Shown here: positions 7,196-16,131 of the stretch, piece after piece
Layout of the letters: each line of letters begins with the position of its first letter
Position numbering within the stretch: position 1 is the stretch's first letter
Assembly: GCA_017632035.1 (NCBI GenBank)
Contig: JAGBSG010000103.1
Location: 1 to 36,457, forward strand
Reading direction: 5' to 3'
DNA from: Oscillospiraceae bacterium
GTDB taxonomy: Bacteria; Bacillota; Clostridia; Oscillospirales; Oscillospiraceae
Length of the DNA: 36,457 nucleotides
Position numbers and translations under genes: made by a program
Notes under the pieces: model-generated
Told to the model about the DNA's origin: nothing
What the model saw: only the letters and a program-made list of their open reading frames with translations
The model's database searches: none

Positions 7196-7834
7196 CTATA
7201 AAATTTTATACCACCTGGACAGCTCTCCGCAGATTACAAAGCCAAGGGCCTTATAAAATTCGATGGCTTTGCGATTTTCAGAAGCTACTTCCAAATAAAC
7301 CGTATCCTCGCTGATCGCATGGGCAAGCGCACGCACCACATCGACACCGGCCTTAGGATAGCAGGAAGCTACCCAGCGCATCGTACCGCCTGATGCTCTT
7401 CCTATTCCCAATAGGGTATCTCCACGATGCACAAAGTATCCATCACCCAGTCGTAGCATTTCCCTTCCATCGGCATGTGACATCCATGCGGCATTGGGTA
7501 TATTCACTGCTTTGCGGTTGTAGATCGCAAGCCATTGGTCGAGTGTATTTTCCTGAACGGGCCACAACGCCGCATCCGTATCAGAGAGCACACTTTTATC
7601 ACCGCGCATTTGCCATATCGCCGTATGAAACGGATACCCTTCCAAGGCTTCATGTCCGGATGCATAGATCTGCTCTGCACCAACCGCCCTGCAAAACCCT
7701 ACGCACTCTTCCAGCAGAAGCCCCGGATCCAGGGAATCCTGTATGCGTATATAGGCGACCTGCCGGTATGGAATTTCCCTCAACACCAGGCTGGCAGCAC
7801 CATATTCCGTTGCAAACACAGGGATATCCTTCAA
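7196..7834 (-). CDS. GNAT-family N-acetyltransferase
   Basis: The C-terminal part shows the GNAT acetyl-CoA fold signature: the strand-helix segment VYLEVASENRKAIEFYKALG followed by FVICGELSRWYKI. The N-terminal half is less conserved. GNAT enzymes transfer acetyl from acetyl-CoA to an amine; the substrate here is unknown. Start choice: GTG at 7843 overlaps the GGAGGTG ribosome binding site, so the TTG at 7834, eight bases after GGAGG, is preferred, giving 212 residues. A weak extended -10 (TGATATGAT) lies upstream. It points the same way as the ylxM operon but has no visible link to it. Confidence 0.78.
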   Translation of the reverse strand: MKDIPVFATEYGAASLVLREIPYRQVAYIRIQDSLDPGLLLEECVGFCRAVGAEQIYASGHEALEGYPFHTAIWQMRGDKSVLSDTDAALWPVQENTLDQWLAIYNRKAVNIPNAAWMSHADGREMLRLGDGYFVHRGDTLLGIGRASGGTMRWVASCYPKAGVDVVRALAHAISEDTVYLEVASENRKAIEFYKALGFVICGELSRWYKIL

Positions 7835-7996
7835 AGCTGTCACCTCCTGCCGGTATCATATCACACACGCAGTTTAACCGCAAGATTTCATTGAAAAACA
7901 GTAAATATAAACAGCTGCATGAACCACGGTTCTCCTTATTTTTCCACGCCAAAATGTAAAAATAGTGAAAAGATTTTAAACTCACAAGAAAAACCC

Positions 7997-8024
7997 TTGA
8001 TTTTTTATAAAATAATAGTATAAT
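7997..8024 (+). promoter_or_regulatory. Promoter of the 76-residue protein gene
   Basis: TTGATT (7997-8002) and a perfect TATAAT (8019-8024) are 16 bases apart in an A/T-rich tract. The leader is about 30 bases long and carries AAAGGAGG. Confidence 0.75.
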
Positions 8025-8062
8025 ACAGCAGGTTCATAATTTTTCGAAAGGAGGTTCATTCC

Positions 8063-8293
8063 ATGAAGAAGATTATCTGCAAAAAGGAATACGACACCGA
8101 AACCGCTACCTTAGTAAAGAAGTTTGTCTGCGGTTTTTACGGCGACCCTGCCGGCTATGAAGAGACCCTGTATCAGACCCCCGGTGGACTTTACTTCCTG
8201 TATGTCTGCGGTGGTGAGACTTCTCCCTATCCTGTTGAGGATATTCTGCGCCTGGCTAAGACTAAGGTCAACGAGTGGCTTGATACTCACTAA
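8063..8293 (+). CDS. Small conserved-looking protein of unknown function
   Basis: This 76-residue protein is soluble and mixed alpha/beta by inspection, with Tyr- and Gly-rich centre (TPGGLYFLYVCGGE, about 45-58) and a helical C-terminus. It has an own promoter, a strong AAAGGAGG eight to ten bases before ATG 8063, and its own terminator, and its codon use resembles that of the well-expressed ribosomal genes, all pointing to a real and well-expressed gene. Two cysteines (near 7 and 22) and one at about 55 are noted but form no known motif. I recall similar short proteins in clostridial genomes but no assigned function. Confidence 0.82.
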   Translation: MKKIICKKEYDTETATLVKKFVCGFYGDPAGYEETLYQTPGGLYFLYVCGGETSPYPVEDILRLAKTKVNEWLDTH

Positions 8294-8310
8294 TCATTCG
8301 GTACATCATC

Positions 8311-8339
8311 GGCGGTTGCTTTTGCAGCCACCTTTTTTC
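8311..8339 (+). terminator. Intrinsic terminator after the 76-residue protein gene
   Basis: GGCGGTTGC (8311-8319) pairs with GCAGCCACC (8324-8332) with one mismatch and one G-U pair, followed by TTTTTT (8333-8338). Confidence 0.75.
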
Positions 8340-8349
8340 TTGACAAATG

Positions 8350-8358
8350 TGATATAAT
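8350..8358 (+). promoter_or_regulatory. Extended -10 promoter of the zinc uptake operon
   Basis: TG-A-TATAAT (8350-8358) is an extended -10; no good -35 lies 17 bases upstream, as expected for this class. The TTGACA at 8340-8345 is only seven bases from the -10 and cannot serve. The start would fall near 8365, leaving a leader of about 15 bases. No convincing Zur box was found. Confidence 0.55.
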
Positions 8359-8379
8359 CATTGTGGTGATGGACAAATT

Positions 8380-9255
8380 ATGAAACGCCTGCTTTTAATT
8401 TTAACCACGGTACTTATGTCACTATTGGCAAGTGGCTGCACTTCTGCGCAGGGCACGGACCAGATAGCTGCTACTACACTTCCTGTGTATGAGTTTGCCA
8501 GCCGTCTGTGCACAGGCACGGACATTACCGTCTCTCGGTTGATAACGGAGAATGTCTCCTGCCTGCATGATTATACCCTGCAGGTCTCCCAAATGCGCGC
8601 TGTGGGGGGTGCAAATGCAGTGATCCTCTCCGGTGCAGGTCTTGAAGAATTTCTTGAGGACGCTTTGGATCGTGCGCAGCATACGATCGATGCTTCCGAG
8701 GGACTCGCCCTGCCGGAAAGTCCCCATGAGCACGAGCATGACCACGGCCACATCCACGAAACAGATCCGCACATATGGCTTTCCCCTGCCAATGCGGCTA
8801 TTATGGCGCAGAATATCTGCAAAGGGCTGTCAGACCTTTTTCCGGAACACAAAACGACCTTTCAGAAAAATCTTGCCGATCTTCTTACCGACCTTGATGC
8901 GCTGCAGCGCTACGGTCAGGAAACGCTCTCTACCCTATCTTGCCGGGATCTGATCACCTTCCACGACGGTTTTTCTTATTTTGCGGAAAGCTTTAACCTG
9001 TCGATCCTTAAGGCTGTAGAAGAGGAATCCGGATCGGAAGCATCCGCTGCGGAGTTGATCGAATTGATCCGCTTAGTCGACAACAACAACATCCCCGCAA
9101 TCTTTACAGAAACAAACGGCTCTACATCCGCTGCGAATATCATTTCCGCAGAATGCGATGTGCGTGTTTACACGCTGGACATGTGTATGAGCGGTGACAG
9201 CTATTTTTCCGCCATGTACCGTAATATCGATACTATTTGGGAGGCAATGCAATGA
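8380..9255 (+). CDS. znuA: Zinc ABC transporter substrate-binding lipoprotein
   Basis: The 291-residue lipoprotein captures zinc (possibly manganese) outside the cell and hands it to the permease. A signal peptide ends in lipobox LASGC with Cys20. The cluster A-I fold residues are visible: His63 (CLHDYTL), His131 (DPHIWLSP), His195 (TFHDGFSYF) and an acidic fourth ligand near Glu244 or Asp267. A His-rich loop HEHEHDHGHIH at 116-126 is typical of zinc rather than manganese binders. The ATG at 8380 has only a modest GGTGATGG site. The stop overlaps the start of znuC (ATGA). Confidence 0.92.
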   Translation: MKRLLLILTTVLMSLLASGCTSAQGTDQIAATTLPVYEFASRLCTGTDITVSRLITENVSCLHDYTLQVSQMRAVGGANAVILSGAGLEEFLEDALDRAQHTIDASEGLALPESPHEHEHDHGHIHETDPHIWLSPANAAIMAQNICKGLSDLFPEHKTTFQKNLADLLTDLDALQRYGQETLSTLSCRDLITFHDGFSYFAESFNLSILKAVEEESGSEASAAELIELIRLVDNNNIPAIFTETNGSTSAANIISAECDVRVYTLDMCMSGDSYFSAMYRNIDTIWEAMQ

Positions 9256-10007
9256 GCACAAATCTTCACAGCAAAGGCTGCTCAGACTCCTGCTGTCTGC
9301 GTGTCCAGAATGTATCTGTGAGCATTGGCAGCGAACATATTTTGAAGGATGTTAGCCTTCATGTACATTGTGGCGAGCTTGTCGCACTTATCGGTCCTAA
9401 CGGTGCAGGTAAGAGCACTATTCTGAAGGCAATTTTAGGCCAACAGGAATACGAAGGCGTAATCTCCTTTTCCTCTCCGGGCCTGCGCCATCGCAAGCCA
9501 CCGAGGATCGGCTATGTACCCCAAAGCCCTGCCTTTGATCCCAGTGACCCTATCACTGTTGCAGATCTGTTTGCCTGCTGTATGAGCAAGCGTCCGGTCT
9601 TTTTAGGTCTCGGCAAAAAAATGCGGGAAACTGTTCTTACCTGCCTTGACAGAGTGCACGGCCGGGAGTTGATTGACAAGCGGGTAGGCACACTTTCCGG
9701 GGGCGAGCTGCAACGTGTGCTGCTTGCTTTGGCCCTGGAACCACTTCCCAACATCCTAATCCTGGACGAACCCCTTTCCGGTGTTGATGTAGAAGGAATG
9801 GTGACTCTAATGGACATGCTGGATGAGATCCGCAAAACTTACGATCTCTCCATTTTGATGACCACGCACAACTTTGATCTTCTGCCCCGTTATGCAGACC
9901 AACTCATTTTAATTGACAGAACTATTCTTAACCAGGGCGACCCGAAAACTGTTCTTGCCTCTGATGCGTTCTGCCGTGTTTTTCACAGCAAAGGAGGTCA
10001 CGCATAA
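9252..10007 (+). CDS. znuC: Zinc ABC transporter ATP-binding protein
   Basis: This 251-residue ATPase powers the zinc importer. Walker A is GPNGAGKST (48-56), the signature LSGGE (148-152), and Walker B LILDEP (169-174). ATG 9252 is chosen because GGGAGG (9239-9244) lies seven bases upstream and it overlaps the znuA stop; an upstream TTG in frame would start inside that site. The N-terminus carries three cysteines close together (10, 14, 15), which is not standard in this family and might bind metal. The stop overlaps the znuB start (TAATG). Confidence 0.94.
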   Translation: MSTNLHSKGCSDSCCLRVQNVSVSIGSEHILKDVSLHVHCGELVALIGPNGAGKSTILKAILGQQEYEGVISFSSPGLRHRKPPRIGYVPQSPAFDPSDPITVADLFACCMSKRPVFLGLGKKMRETVLTCLDRVHGRELIDKRVGTLSGGELQRVLLALALEPLPNILILDEPLSGVDVEGMVTLMDMLDEIRKTYDLSILMTTHNFDLLPRYADQLILIDRTILNQGDPKTVLASDAFCRVFHSKGGHA

Positions 10008-10846
10008 TGCAACTTTGGTATGCACTTTGGGATCTGCTGCCCATTGAAATGCTCCACTGGGATTTTATGAGGAACGCTCTGCTGGCAGTTCTGTTGATCG
10101 GTCCTTTGTTTGGCCTGTGCTCTACCATGGTCGTTACAGGCCGCATGAGCTTCTTCTCTGACGCACTGGGTCATTCAGCGTTTACAGGCATCGCCATTGG
10201 CTGTATTTGCGGCATGACAAGTCCAACATGGGCAGCGATTCTATTTGCCTTGGGCTTTGCATTGCTGTTCTCTTTTGTGCGTAGCCGCAGCAATCAGGCG
10301 GCAGACACCATTATCGGCGTATTTTCCAGCACCGCTGTGGCTCTGGGTATCTTCATCGCTACCCTCGGCGGCGGCAGCTTTGCCAAATACAACCGGTATT
10401 TGATCGGAGATATTCTTTCTATTACCCCGACACAGATCTGCTTGCTGGCATTGGTGCTGGCAGGAGTTTTCGCTTTATGGTGGTCCATCTCCAACAGGCT
10501 GACCTTGGCTGCCATTCACCCCCAGCTCGCATCCTCTCGTGGTGTGCCGGTACATCTGACGCAAACTCTATTTACAGCTGCCATTGCAATCGTCGTCACC
10601 CTGGCGATCTCCTGGGTAGGTCTTTTGATCCTAAATTCTCTGCTGGTGCTCCCCGGTGCAGCGTCACGAAATATATCCCGTAACCTAAAGCAATACCACT
10701 GCTTTTCTGTGCTGTTTGCCTTAACCGCCGGCATTGCCGGGCTTACAATTTCCTACTATCTCGGTGCTTCCGCAGGCGCCGCAATCTGCCTGGTTCTGGC
10801 TTTGATTTTTGCCATTTGCTTCTGCTTAAGAAAGGTGGTCAGATAA
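10007..10846 (+). CDS. znuB: Zinc ABC transporter permease
   Basis: The 279-residue membrane protein is a metal ABC-3 family permease with eight to nine hydrophobic segments spread along its length, including MRNALLAVLLIGPLFGLCST near the N-terminus and a highly hydrophobic C-terminus. The conserved GRMSFFSDALGHSAFTGIA segment (about 45-63) is characteristic of ZnuB/MntB permeases. The ribosome binding site AAGGAGG lies inside the end of znuC and the start overlaps its stop, so the three transporter genes are translationally coupled. Confidence 0.94.
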   Translation: MQLWYALWDLLPIEMLHWDFMRNALLAVLLIGPLFGLCSTMVVTGRMSFFSDALGHSAFTGIAIGCICGMTSPTWAAILFALGFALLFSFVRSRSNQAADTIIGVFSSTAVALGIFIATLGGGSFAKYNRYLIGDILSITPTQICLLALVLAGVFALWWSISNRLTLAAIHPQLASSRGVPVHLTQTLFTAAIAIVVTLAISWVGLLILNSLLVLPGAASRNISRNLKQYHCFSVLFALTAGIAGLTISYYLGASAGAAICLVLALIFAICFCLRKVVR

Positions 10847-11533
10847 GTGCAGGATGTGACCATTCAAGTGATCGCGCGAATGAAAAGCGATTTTCCTACC
10901 AAGTTTGGCATTCCACGGCAGAGCAGCCTTGTAAAGGAACTTCGCTCCACTATCATCTTTGAGCCGGCGTTTCACAACCCGGATGCCCTGCGAGGCATTG
11001 AAGGCTACTCGCACCTGTGGCTGATCTGGCAATTCTCTGAAGCGGTCCGCCAGGATTGGTCGCCAACTGTCCGTCCCCCAAGACTTGGCGGAAATACCAG
11101 AATGGGCGTGTTTGCCACAAGATCTCCATTCCGGCCCAACAGTCTTGGCCTCTCCAGTGTAAATCTGATCGGATTGGAAGAAACAGAAGAGTACGGCCCC
11201 GTACTCCATGTTGCCGGCGCTGATCTGATGGACGGCACACCGATTTTCGACATTAAGCCTTACATTCCCTATAGCGACTGTCACCCCGAAGCCACGGGCG
11301 GGTTCACAGACGTCGCAGAGAATTATATTCTACATGTAAATTTTCCTGCCCATCTGCTGAGCATGCTCCCGGAAGACAAGCGCGCTGCTGCTATCGGGGT
11401 TTTGACGCACGACCCCAGGCCCTCCTATCAAAAGGATTCCCAACGAATCTACGGACTTACTTTCGCAGGCTTTAACATTCGTTTTGCAGTAGAAAACAAA
11501 ACACTGACCGTATGCGAAGTCACATCGCTTTAA
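10847..11533 (+). CDS. trmO: tRNA (t6A37) N6-methyltransferase TrmO (TsaA family)
   Basis: TrmO methylates N6-threonylcarbamoyladenosine at position 37 of some tRNAs, using S-adenosylmethionine in a beta-barrel fold unlike other methyltransferases. The 228-residue protein contains KFGIPRQSSLV near the N-terminus, RGIEGYSHLWLIW in the middle and the strongly conserved ATRSPFRPNSLGLS. The start is GTG 10847 immediately after the znuB stop, with AAAGGTGG nine bases upstream; an internal ATG (MKSDFP) would remove conserved sequence and lacks a site. Presence of the gene in the zinc operon is probably shared transcription rather than shared function. Confidence 0.9.
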   Translation: MQDVTIQVIARMKSDFPTKFGIPRQSSLVKELRSTIIFEPAFHNPDALRGIEGYSHLWLIWQFSEAVRQDWSPTVRPPRLGGNTRMGVFATRSPFRPNSLGLSSVNLIGLEETEEYGPVLHVAGADLMDGTPIFDIKPYIPYSDCHPEATGGFTDVAENYILHVNFPAHLLSMLPEDKRAAAIGVLTHDPRPSYQKDSQRIYGLTFAGFNIRFAVENKTLTVCEVTSL

Positions 11534-11551
11534 GAAGGGATTGTACAAAAA

Positions 11552-12394
11552 ATGAAAACTATGTTTCTGCGCTTCCCCGGTGGCAAAGCCAAGGCTATTA
11601 CCCTGAGTTACGATGACGGTGTTCAGCAGGATATCCAGTTGATCGAGATCATGCGCCGTCACGGTCTCAAAGGCACCTTCAACATCAACGCAGGTTGTAT
11701 TGCCCCCGATGGAACTGTCTACCCCAAAGACAGAATCAGCCGCCGACTCACTGAGTCCCAGATGCTGAGCGCTTATCCTGAGGACATTTGCGAGATTGCC
11801 TGCCACGGTTACACCCATGAATTTATGAACCACTGCAACAGTGCTGTGGTGTGCAACGAAGTTCTTGAGGACCGCAAGGCCTTGGAAGCTATGTTCGAAA
11901 GACCCATTCACGGAATGGCCTATCCCTTTGGGCCCTTTAATGATACTGTGGTAAGCGCTTTGCCCATGACAGGTATTTGGTACAGCCGCACAACCGTATC
12001 TACAGAAAAATTTGAGATTCCTACAGACTGGCTGCGGATGCCTGCAACCTGCCATCACAAAAACCCCAGATTGATGGAGCTGGCCGAAAACTTCCTCCAG
12101 ATGGCTCCAACCCGCGACGCCAAGCTCTTTTACCTTTGGGGCCATTCCTATGAATTCGAAAGAGACAACAACTGGAATGTGATCGAAGAATTCGCCAGCC
12201 TCATGGGTAATCATGATGACATTTGGTACGCCACCAACATGGAAATTTACCTTGCCTGCAGAGATTATCAACGGCTGGAGACCTCTGCTGACGGCTCTAT
12301 GATCCACAACCCAAGCATCCGTAGCGTTTGGCTCGCTAACAGGCAGGGTGAAACCTTTGAGATCCTTCCGGGTGCTACTATGAAGCTTTCATGA
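11552..12394 (+). CDS. Polysaccharide deacetylase-family protein (NodB homology)
   Basis: The 280-residue protein has the NodB/CE4 signature: LSYDDG with Asp21-Asp22 (Asp21 as candidate base) and the metal-binding CHGYTHE with His85 and His89. CE4 enzymes remove acetyl groups from N-acetylglucosamine in peptidoglycan or chitin-type chains, usually with zinc. No signal peptide is visible, so this member probably works inside the cell or on a soluble substrate; a family member with a different substrate is possible. It follows trmO by 18 bases with AAGAAGGG upstream, and ends the zinc operon at a strong terminator. Confidence 0.87.
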   Translation: MKTMFLRFPGGKAKAITLSYDDGVQQDIQLIEIMRRHGLKGTFNINAGCIAPDGTVYPKDRISRRLTESQMLSAYPEDICEIACHGYTHEFMNHCNSAVVCNEVLEDRKALEAMFERPIHGMAYPFGPFNDTVVSALPMTGIWYSRTTVSTEKFEIPTDWLRMPATCHHKNPRLMELAENFLQMAPTRDAKLFYLWGHSYEFERDNNWNVIEEFASLMGNHDDIWYATNMEIYLACRDYQRLETSADGSMIHNPSIRSVWLANRQGETFEILPGATMKLS

Positions 12395-12400
12395 ACACAC

Positions 12401-12440
12401 AAAGAGCGTGTTACCGATTTGGTAACACGCTCTTTTCCAT
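12401..12440. terminator. Strong bidirectional terminator
   Basis: AAAGAGCGTGTTACC (12401-12415) pairs perfectly with GGTAACACGCTCTTT (12421-12435), flanked by A-run and T-run. It ends both the zinc operon (+) and the purine operon (-), whose last gene purL stops at 12446. Confidence 0.93.
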
Positions 12441-12445
12441 TTGTA

Positions 12446-15400
12446 TCACTTGAAGTATTTAACCGCAGCCTCAAACATGCGGATATCGTAGTTGCCGGGT
12501 ACATTCTTATACAGGCCGGCACCGATACGCTCACTGTGGCCCATCTTACCGAAGACTCTGCCATCAGGAGAGGTAATACCCTCGATAGCGAAAATGGATC
12601 CATTGGGGTTGAAGTGAACGTCCGCAGTGGCATTGCCATCCAGATCCACATACTGAGTAGCCACCTGACCGTTTTCGATCAGCTTGCGGGCAACCTCTTC
12701 ACTGGCATAGAAGCGGCCCTCACCGTGGGAGATCGCCACATTATACACATCGCCCACATTGGTGTTAGCCAGCCAGGGAGAATTGTTGGATGCCACACGG
12801 GTACGCACGATGCGGCTTTGGTGGCGGCCGATCACATTGAAGGTCAGAGTGGGGCAATTCTCATCGGTATCGATGATCTTTCCAAAGGGTACGAGGCCCA
12901 GCTTGACCAACGCCTGGAAGCCGTTGCAGATGCCACACATCAGGCCGTCACGGTTCTCCAGAAGTCTGGTGACCTCCTCCTTGATCGCGCCGTTGCGGAA
13001 GAAGGCCGTAATGAACTTACCAGAACCGTCGGGCTCATCACCGCCGGAGAAGCCGCCGGGAATGAAGATGATCTGGCTTTCCTTGATCTTCTCTGCAAAG
13101 CTCTCAACACTGCAGGCAATGGCCTCGGCAGAGCGGTTCTTCACAACAAAGATCTCAGGTTCTGCGCCTGCATCGGCAACAGCACGAGCAGAATCATACT
13201 CACAGTTGGTGCCAGGGAATACAGGAATCAGCACCTTGGGCTTAGCCACCTTAACAGCGGGCGCCACACGGGGCTTTTCAGGCGTGCTGACAGTCTCAAT
13301 GGGTGTGACCACATCAGGAATATTACAGCTATAGACAGACTCCAGCTTGTCCTCATAGGCCTTCTGGAGCGCACACAGGCTGACTGTCTCGCCGTTCAGG
13401 CTGATAACAGCCTCTGCAACTGTCTTACCGATGACATTGCCGATCTCAGTATCTTCTGCCACTTCCAGTACGAAGCTGCCGTAGCTGTAGCCAAACAGCT
13501 CAGAAACAGAAATGTCTTCCAGCGCCGCACCGACACCGTTACCGAAGGCCATTTTCATAACAGATTCTGCAACACCACCCAGACCGGGGGTATAGGCCGC
13601 AAACACCTTGCCCTGACGCATCGCGTCAGTAACAATACTGAAGTTTTTCAGCAGGCTCTCCGTGACAGGCAGACCGTTCTGATCATAATCAGGCTTCAGC
13701 AGGCACAGCTTATGGCCGGCAGCCTTGAACTCATTGGATACGATATTGGGGATCTTGTCTGTGGTAACCGCAAAGGAAACCAAGGTAGGCGGTACATCCA
13801 GGTCCTCAAAAGTACCGGACATAGAGTCCTTACCGCCAATGGCGGCAATCTTCAGATCCATCTGGGCCTTAAACGCACCAAGCAACGCGGCTGTAGGCTG
13901 ACCCCAACGCTTGGCGTCCTTGCCAACGCGCAGGAAGTACTCCTGGAAGGTCAGATACACATCCTCAAAGCTTGCACCGGTAGCAATCAGCTTGGAAACA
14001 GATTCTACAACCGCCAGATAAGCGCCGTGATAGGGGCTCTTTTCGGTAATGAAGGGGTTGTAGCCCCAGCTCATAACGGAGCAATCATCGGTATGGCCCT
14101 TCTCCAGGCTGACCTTATGGACCATAGCCTGAATGGGTGTCTGCTGGTGGATGCCACCAAAGGGCATCAGCACAGTGCCGGCACCGATAGAGGCGTCAAA
14201 CCGCTCAGACAGGCCGCGCTTGGAGCAGGTATTCAGATCCGTGGCGATCCGGTTCATGTTCTCGGCAAAGCCGCCCTTGATCTCAGGCGCATAGGCATTG
14301 GGGGCAGCCAGTTCCACATTTACATGCTTCTCAGCACCATTAGAGTTCAGGAACTCACGGTTGATATCACAGATCGTCTGGCCGTTCCAGAACATCTTAA
14401 GACGGGCTTCCTCTGTAACAGTTGCTACAACAGTAGCCTCCAGGTTCTCAGAATCGGCAATTTCCAGGAAGCGCTCCACATTTCCTGCAGCAACCACAAT
14501 GGCCATACGCTCCTGAGACTCGGAGATGGCCAGCTCTGTGCCGTCCAGACCTTCGTACTTCTTGGGCACCTTGTTCAGGTCGATCTCCAGGCCGTCAGCC
14601 AGCTCGCCGATGGCAACAGAAACACCGCCTGCGCCAAAATCGTTACAACGTTTGATCATCACAGCTGCCTCGCCGTTGCGGAACAGACGCTGCAGCTTGC
14701 GTTCCTCAGGTGCGTTACCCTTCTGGACCTCTGCGCCGCAGCTGCCCAGGGATTCCACAGTGTGGCTCTTGGATGAGCCGGTAGCACCGCCGCAGCCGTC
14801 ACGACCGGTCTTGCCGCCCAGCAGAATGACTTTATCTCCGGCAGCCGGATAGTCAGGCTTAGAATGATCCTCGTGGACAGCGCCGATCACAGCGCCGATC
14901 TCCATGCGCTTGGCAGCATAGCCGGGATGGTACAATTCGTCGACCATTCCGGTGGCAAGACCGATCTGGTTGCCGTAAGAAGAGTAACCGGCAGCAGCTG
15001 TAGTAACGATCTTACGCTGGGGCAGCTTGCCATGGATCGTCTGATCTACAGGCTTTAGGGGATCCGCAGCACCGGTAACACGCATGGCAGCATACACATA
15101 AGCACGGCTTGCCAAGGGGTCACGAATTGCGCCGCCGATACAGGTTGCAGCGCCGCCAAAAGGCTCGATCTCAGTAGGATGGTTATGGGTCTCATTTTTG
15201 AACAGCAGCAGCCAGGGCTGCTCCTCTCCGTCTACTGTCACAGTCATACGGACCGTACAGGCGTTGATCTCTTCCGATTCATACAGCTTGTCCAGATAGC
15301 CATTCTTGCGCAGATACTTACCCGCCAATGTGCCAATGTCCATCAGGTTGATGGGCTTGGTGCGGTTCAGTGCCTTGCGGGTTGCAAGATAATCCTCATA

Positions 15401-16129
15401 GGCACTCTGCAGCAGCGCATCCTCAAACTTCACATCATCAATGGTGGTATTGAAGGTAGTATGACGGCAGTGATCGGACCAGTAGGTATCGATCATGCGG
15501 ATCTCGGTAATGGTGGGATTGCGGCTTTCTGTCTTAAAATAGGACTGGCAGAAGGTGATGTCATCCAGGTCCATAGCAAGGCCCATATCCTTGACCATCT
15601 TTGCCAAACCGTCGCTGTCCAGCTCCAGGAAGCCCTCGACCGTCGCAACAGATTCCGGAACAGTAACTTCCATCTCCAGCGTTTTGGGCATATCCAGGCT
15701 GGCCTCACGGCATTCTACAGGGTTGATCACATGACGGCGGATGGCAGCAATATCGCCTTCAGACAGCTCACCCTCCAGCACATACACCTTGGCAGTGCGC
15801 ACAAGAGGACGGTCTCCCTGAGAAAGGATCTGGATGCACTGGGCGGCAGAATCCGCTCTCTGGTCAAACTGACCAGGCAGGGGCTCAACCGCAAACACCA
15901 CAGAACCGGCAGGGACTTCATAGCTGACATCATCCACCTGAGGCTCAGAAAACACGGTATTTACAGCATAACGGAACAGCTCCTCGCTGATCTTCTCCAC
16001 ATCATAGCGGTTCAGCATCCGCACGGAAGCAAGACCCTTGATTTGCAGAAATTCCTTTACTTCCTTCAGCAGGCTGTCAGCTTCAACAGTCTGCCCCTTC
16101 TTTTTTTCTACATATACACGATAAACCAA
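12446..16129 (-). CDS. purL: Phosphoribosylformylglycinamidine synthase (one-chain PurL)
   Basis: PurL makes FGAM from FGAR, ATP and glutamine, step 4 of purine synthesis. The 1227-residue chain is the clostridial one-piece type: an N-terminal PurS-like region, duplicated ATP-binding synthetase domains (including SDHCRHTTFNT and NETHNHPTEIEPFGGAATC) and a C-terminal class I glutaminase from about residue 970. The glutaminase is intact: Cys1068 in CGICNGFQ, with His1198 and Glu1200 in MGHSER. The start is TTG 16129, eight bases after GGAGG, which itself lies in the end of purD. It is the last gene of the operon. Confidence 0.96.
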   Translation of the reverse strand: MVYRVYVEKKKGQTVEADSLLKEVKEFLQIKGLASVRMLNRYDVEKISEELFRYAVNTVFSEPQVDDVSYEVPAGSVVFAVEPLPGQFDQRADSAAQCIQILSQGDRPLVRTAKVYVLEGELSEGDIAAIRRHVINPVECREASLDMPKTLEMEVTVPESVATVEGFLELDSDGLAKMVKDMGLAMDLDDITFCQSYFKTESRNPTITEIRMIDTYWSDHCRHTTFNTTIDDVKFEDALLQSAYEDYLATRKALNRTKPINLMDIGTLAGKYLRKNGYLDKLYESEEINACTVRMTVTVDGEEQPWLLLFKNETHNHPTEIEPFGGAATCIGGAIRDPLASRAYVYAAMRVTGAADPLKPVDQTIHGKLPQRKIVTTAAAGYSSYGNQIGLATGMVDELYHPGYAAKRMEIGAVIGAVHEDHSKPDYPAAGDKVILLGGKTGRDGCGGATGSSKSHTVESLGSCGAEVQKGNAPEERKLQRLFRNGEAAVMIKRCNDFGAGGVSVAIGELADGLEIDLNKVPKKYEGLDGTELAISESQERMAIVVAAGNVERFLEIADSENLEATVVATVTEEARLKMFWNGQTICDINREFLNSNGAEKHVNVELAAPNAYAPEIKGGFAENMNRIATDLNTCSKRGLSERFDASIGAGTVLMPFGGIHQQTPIQAMVHKVSLEKGHTDDCSVMSWGYNPFITEKSPYHGAYLAVVESVSKLIATGASFEDVYLTFQEYFLRVGKDAKRWGQPTAALLGAFKAQMDLKIAAIGGKDSMSGTFEDLDVPPTLVSFAVTTDKIPNIVSNEFKAAGHKLCLLKPDYDQNGLPVTESLLKNFSIVTDAMRQGKVFAAYTPGLGGVAESVMKMAFGNGVGAALEDISVSELFGYSYGSFVLEVAEDTEIGNVIGKTVAEAVISLNGETVSLCALQKAYEDKLESVYSCNIPDVVTPIETVSTPEKPRVAPAVKVAKPKVLIPVFPGTNCEYDSARAVADAGAEPEIFVVKNRSAEAIACSVESFAEKIKESQIIFIPGGFSGGDEPDGSGKFITAFFRNGAIKEEVTRLLENRDGLMCGICNGFQALVKLGLVPFGKIIDTDENCPTLTFNVIGRHQSRIVRTRVASNNSPWLANTNVGDVYNVAISHGEGRFYASEEVARKLIENGQVATQYVDLDGNATADVHFNPNGSIFAIEGITSPDGRVFGKMGHSERIGAGLYKNVPGNYDIRMFEAAVKYFK

Positions 16130-16131
16130 TG

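Noticed and set aside
8340-8345. TTGACA as -35 box of znuA
   Set aside because: Only seven bases from the -10; the extended -10 alone explains the promoter.
12419-14776. 785-codon open frame on the plus strand opposite purL
   Set aside because: It is the antisense of a highly conserved gene; strong codon bias leaves the opposite frame open. The product has no recognisable fold and no ribosome binding site.
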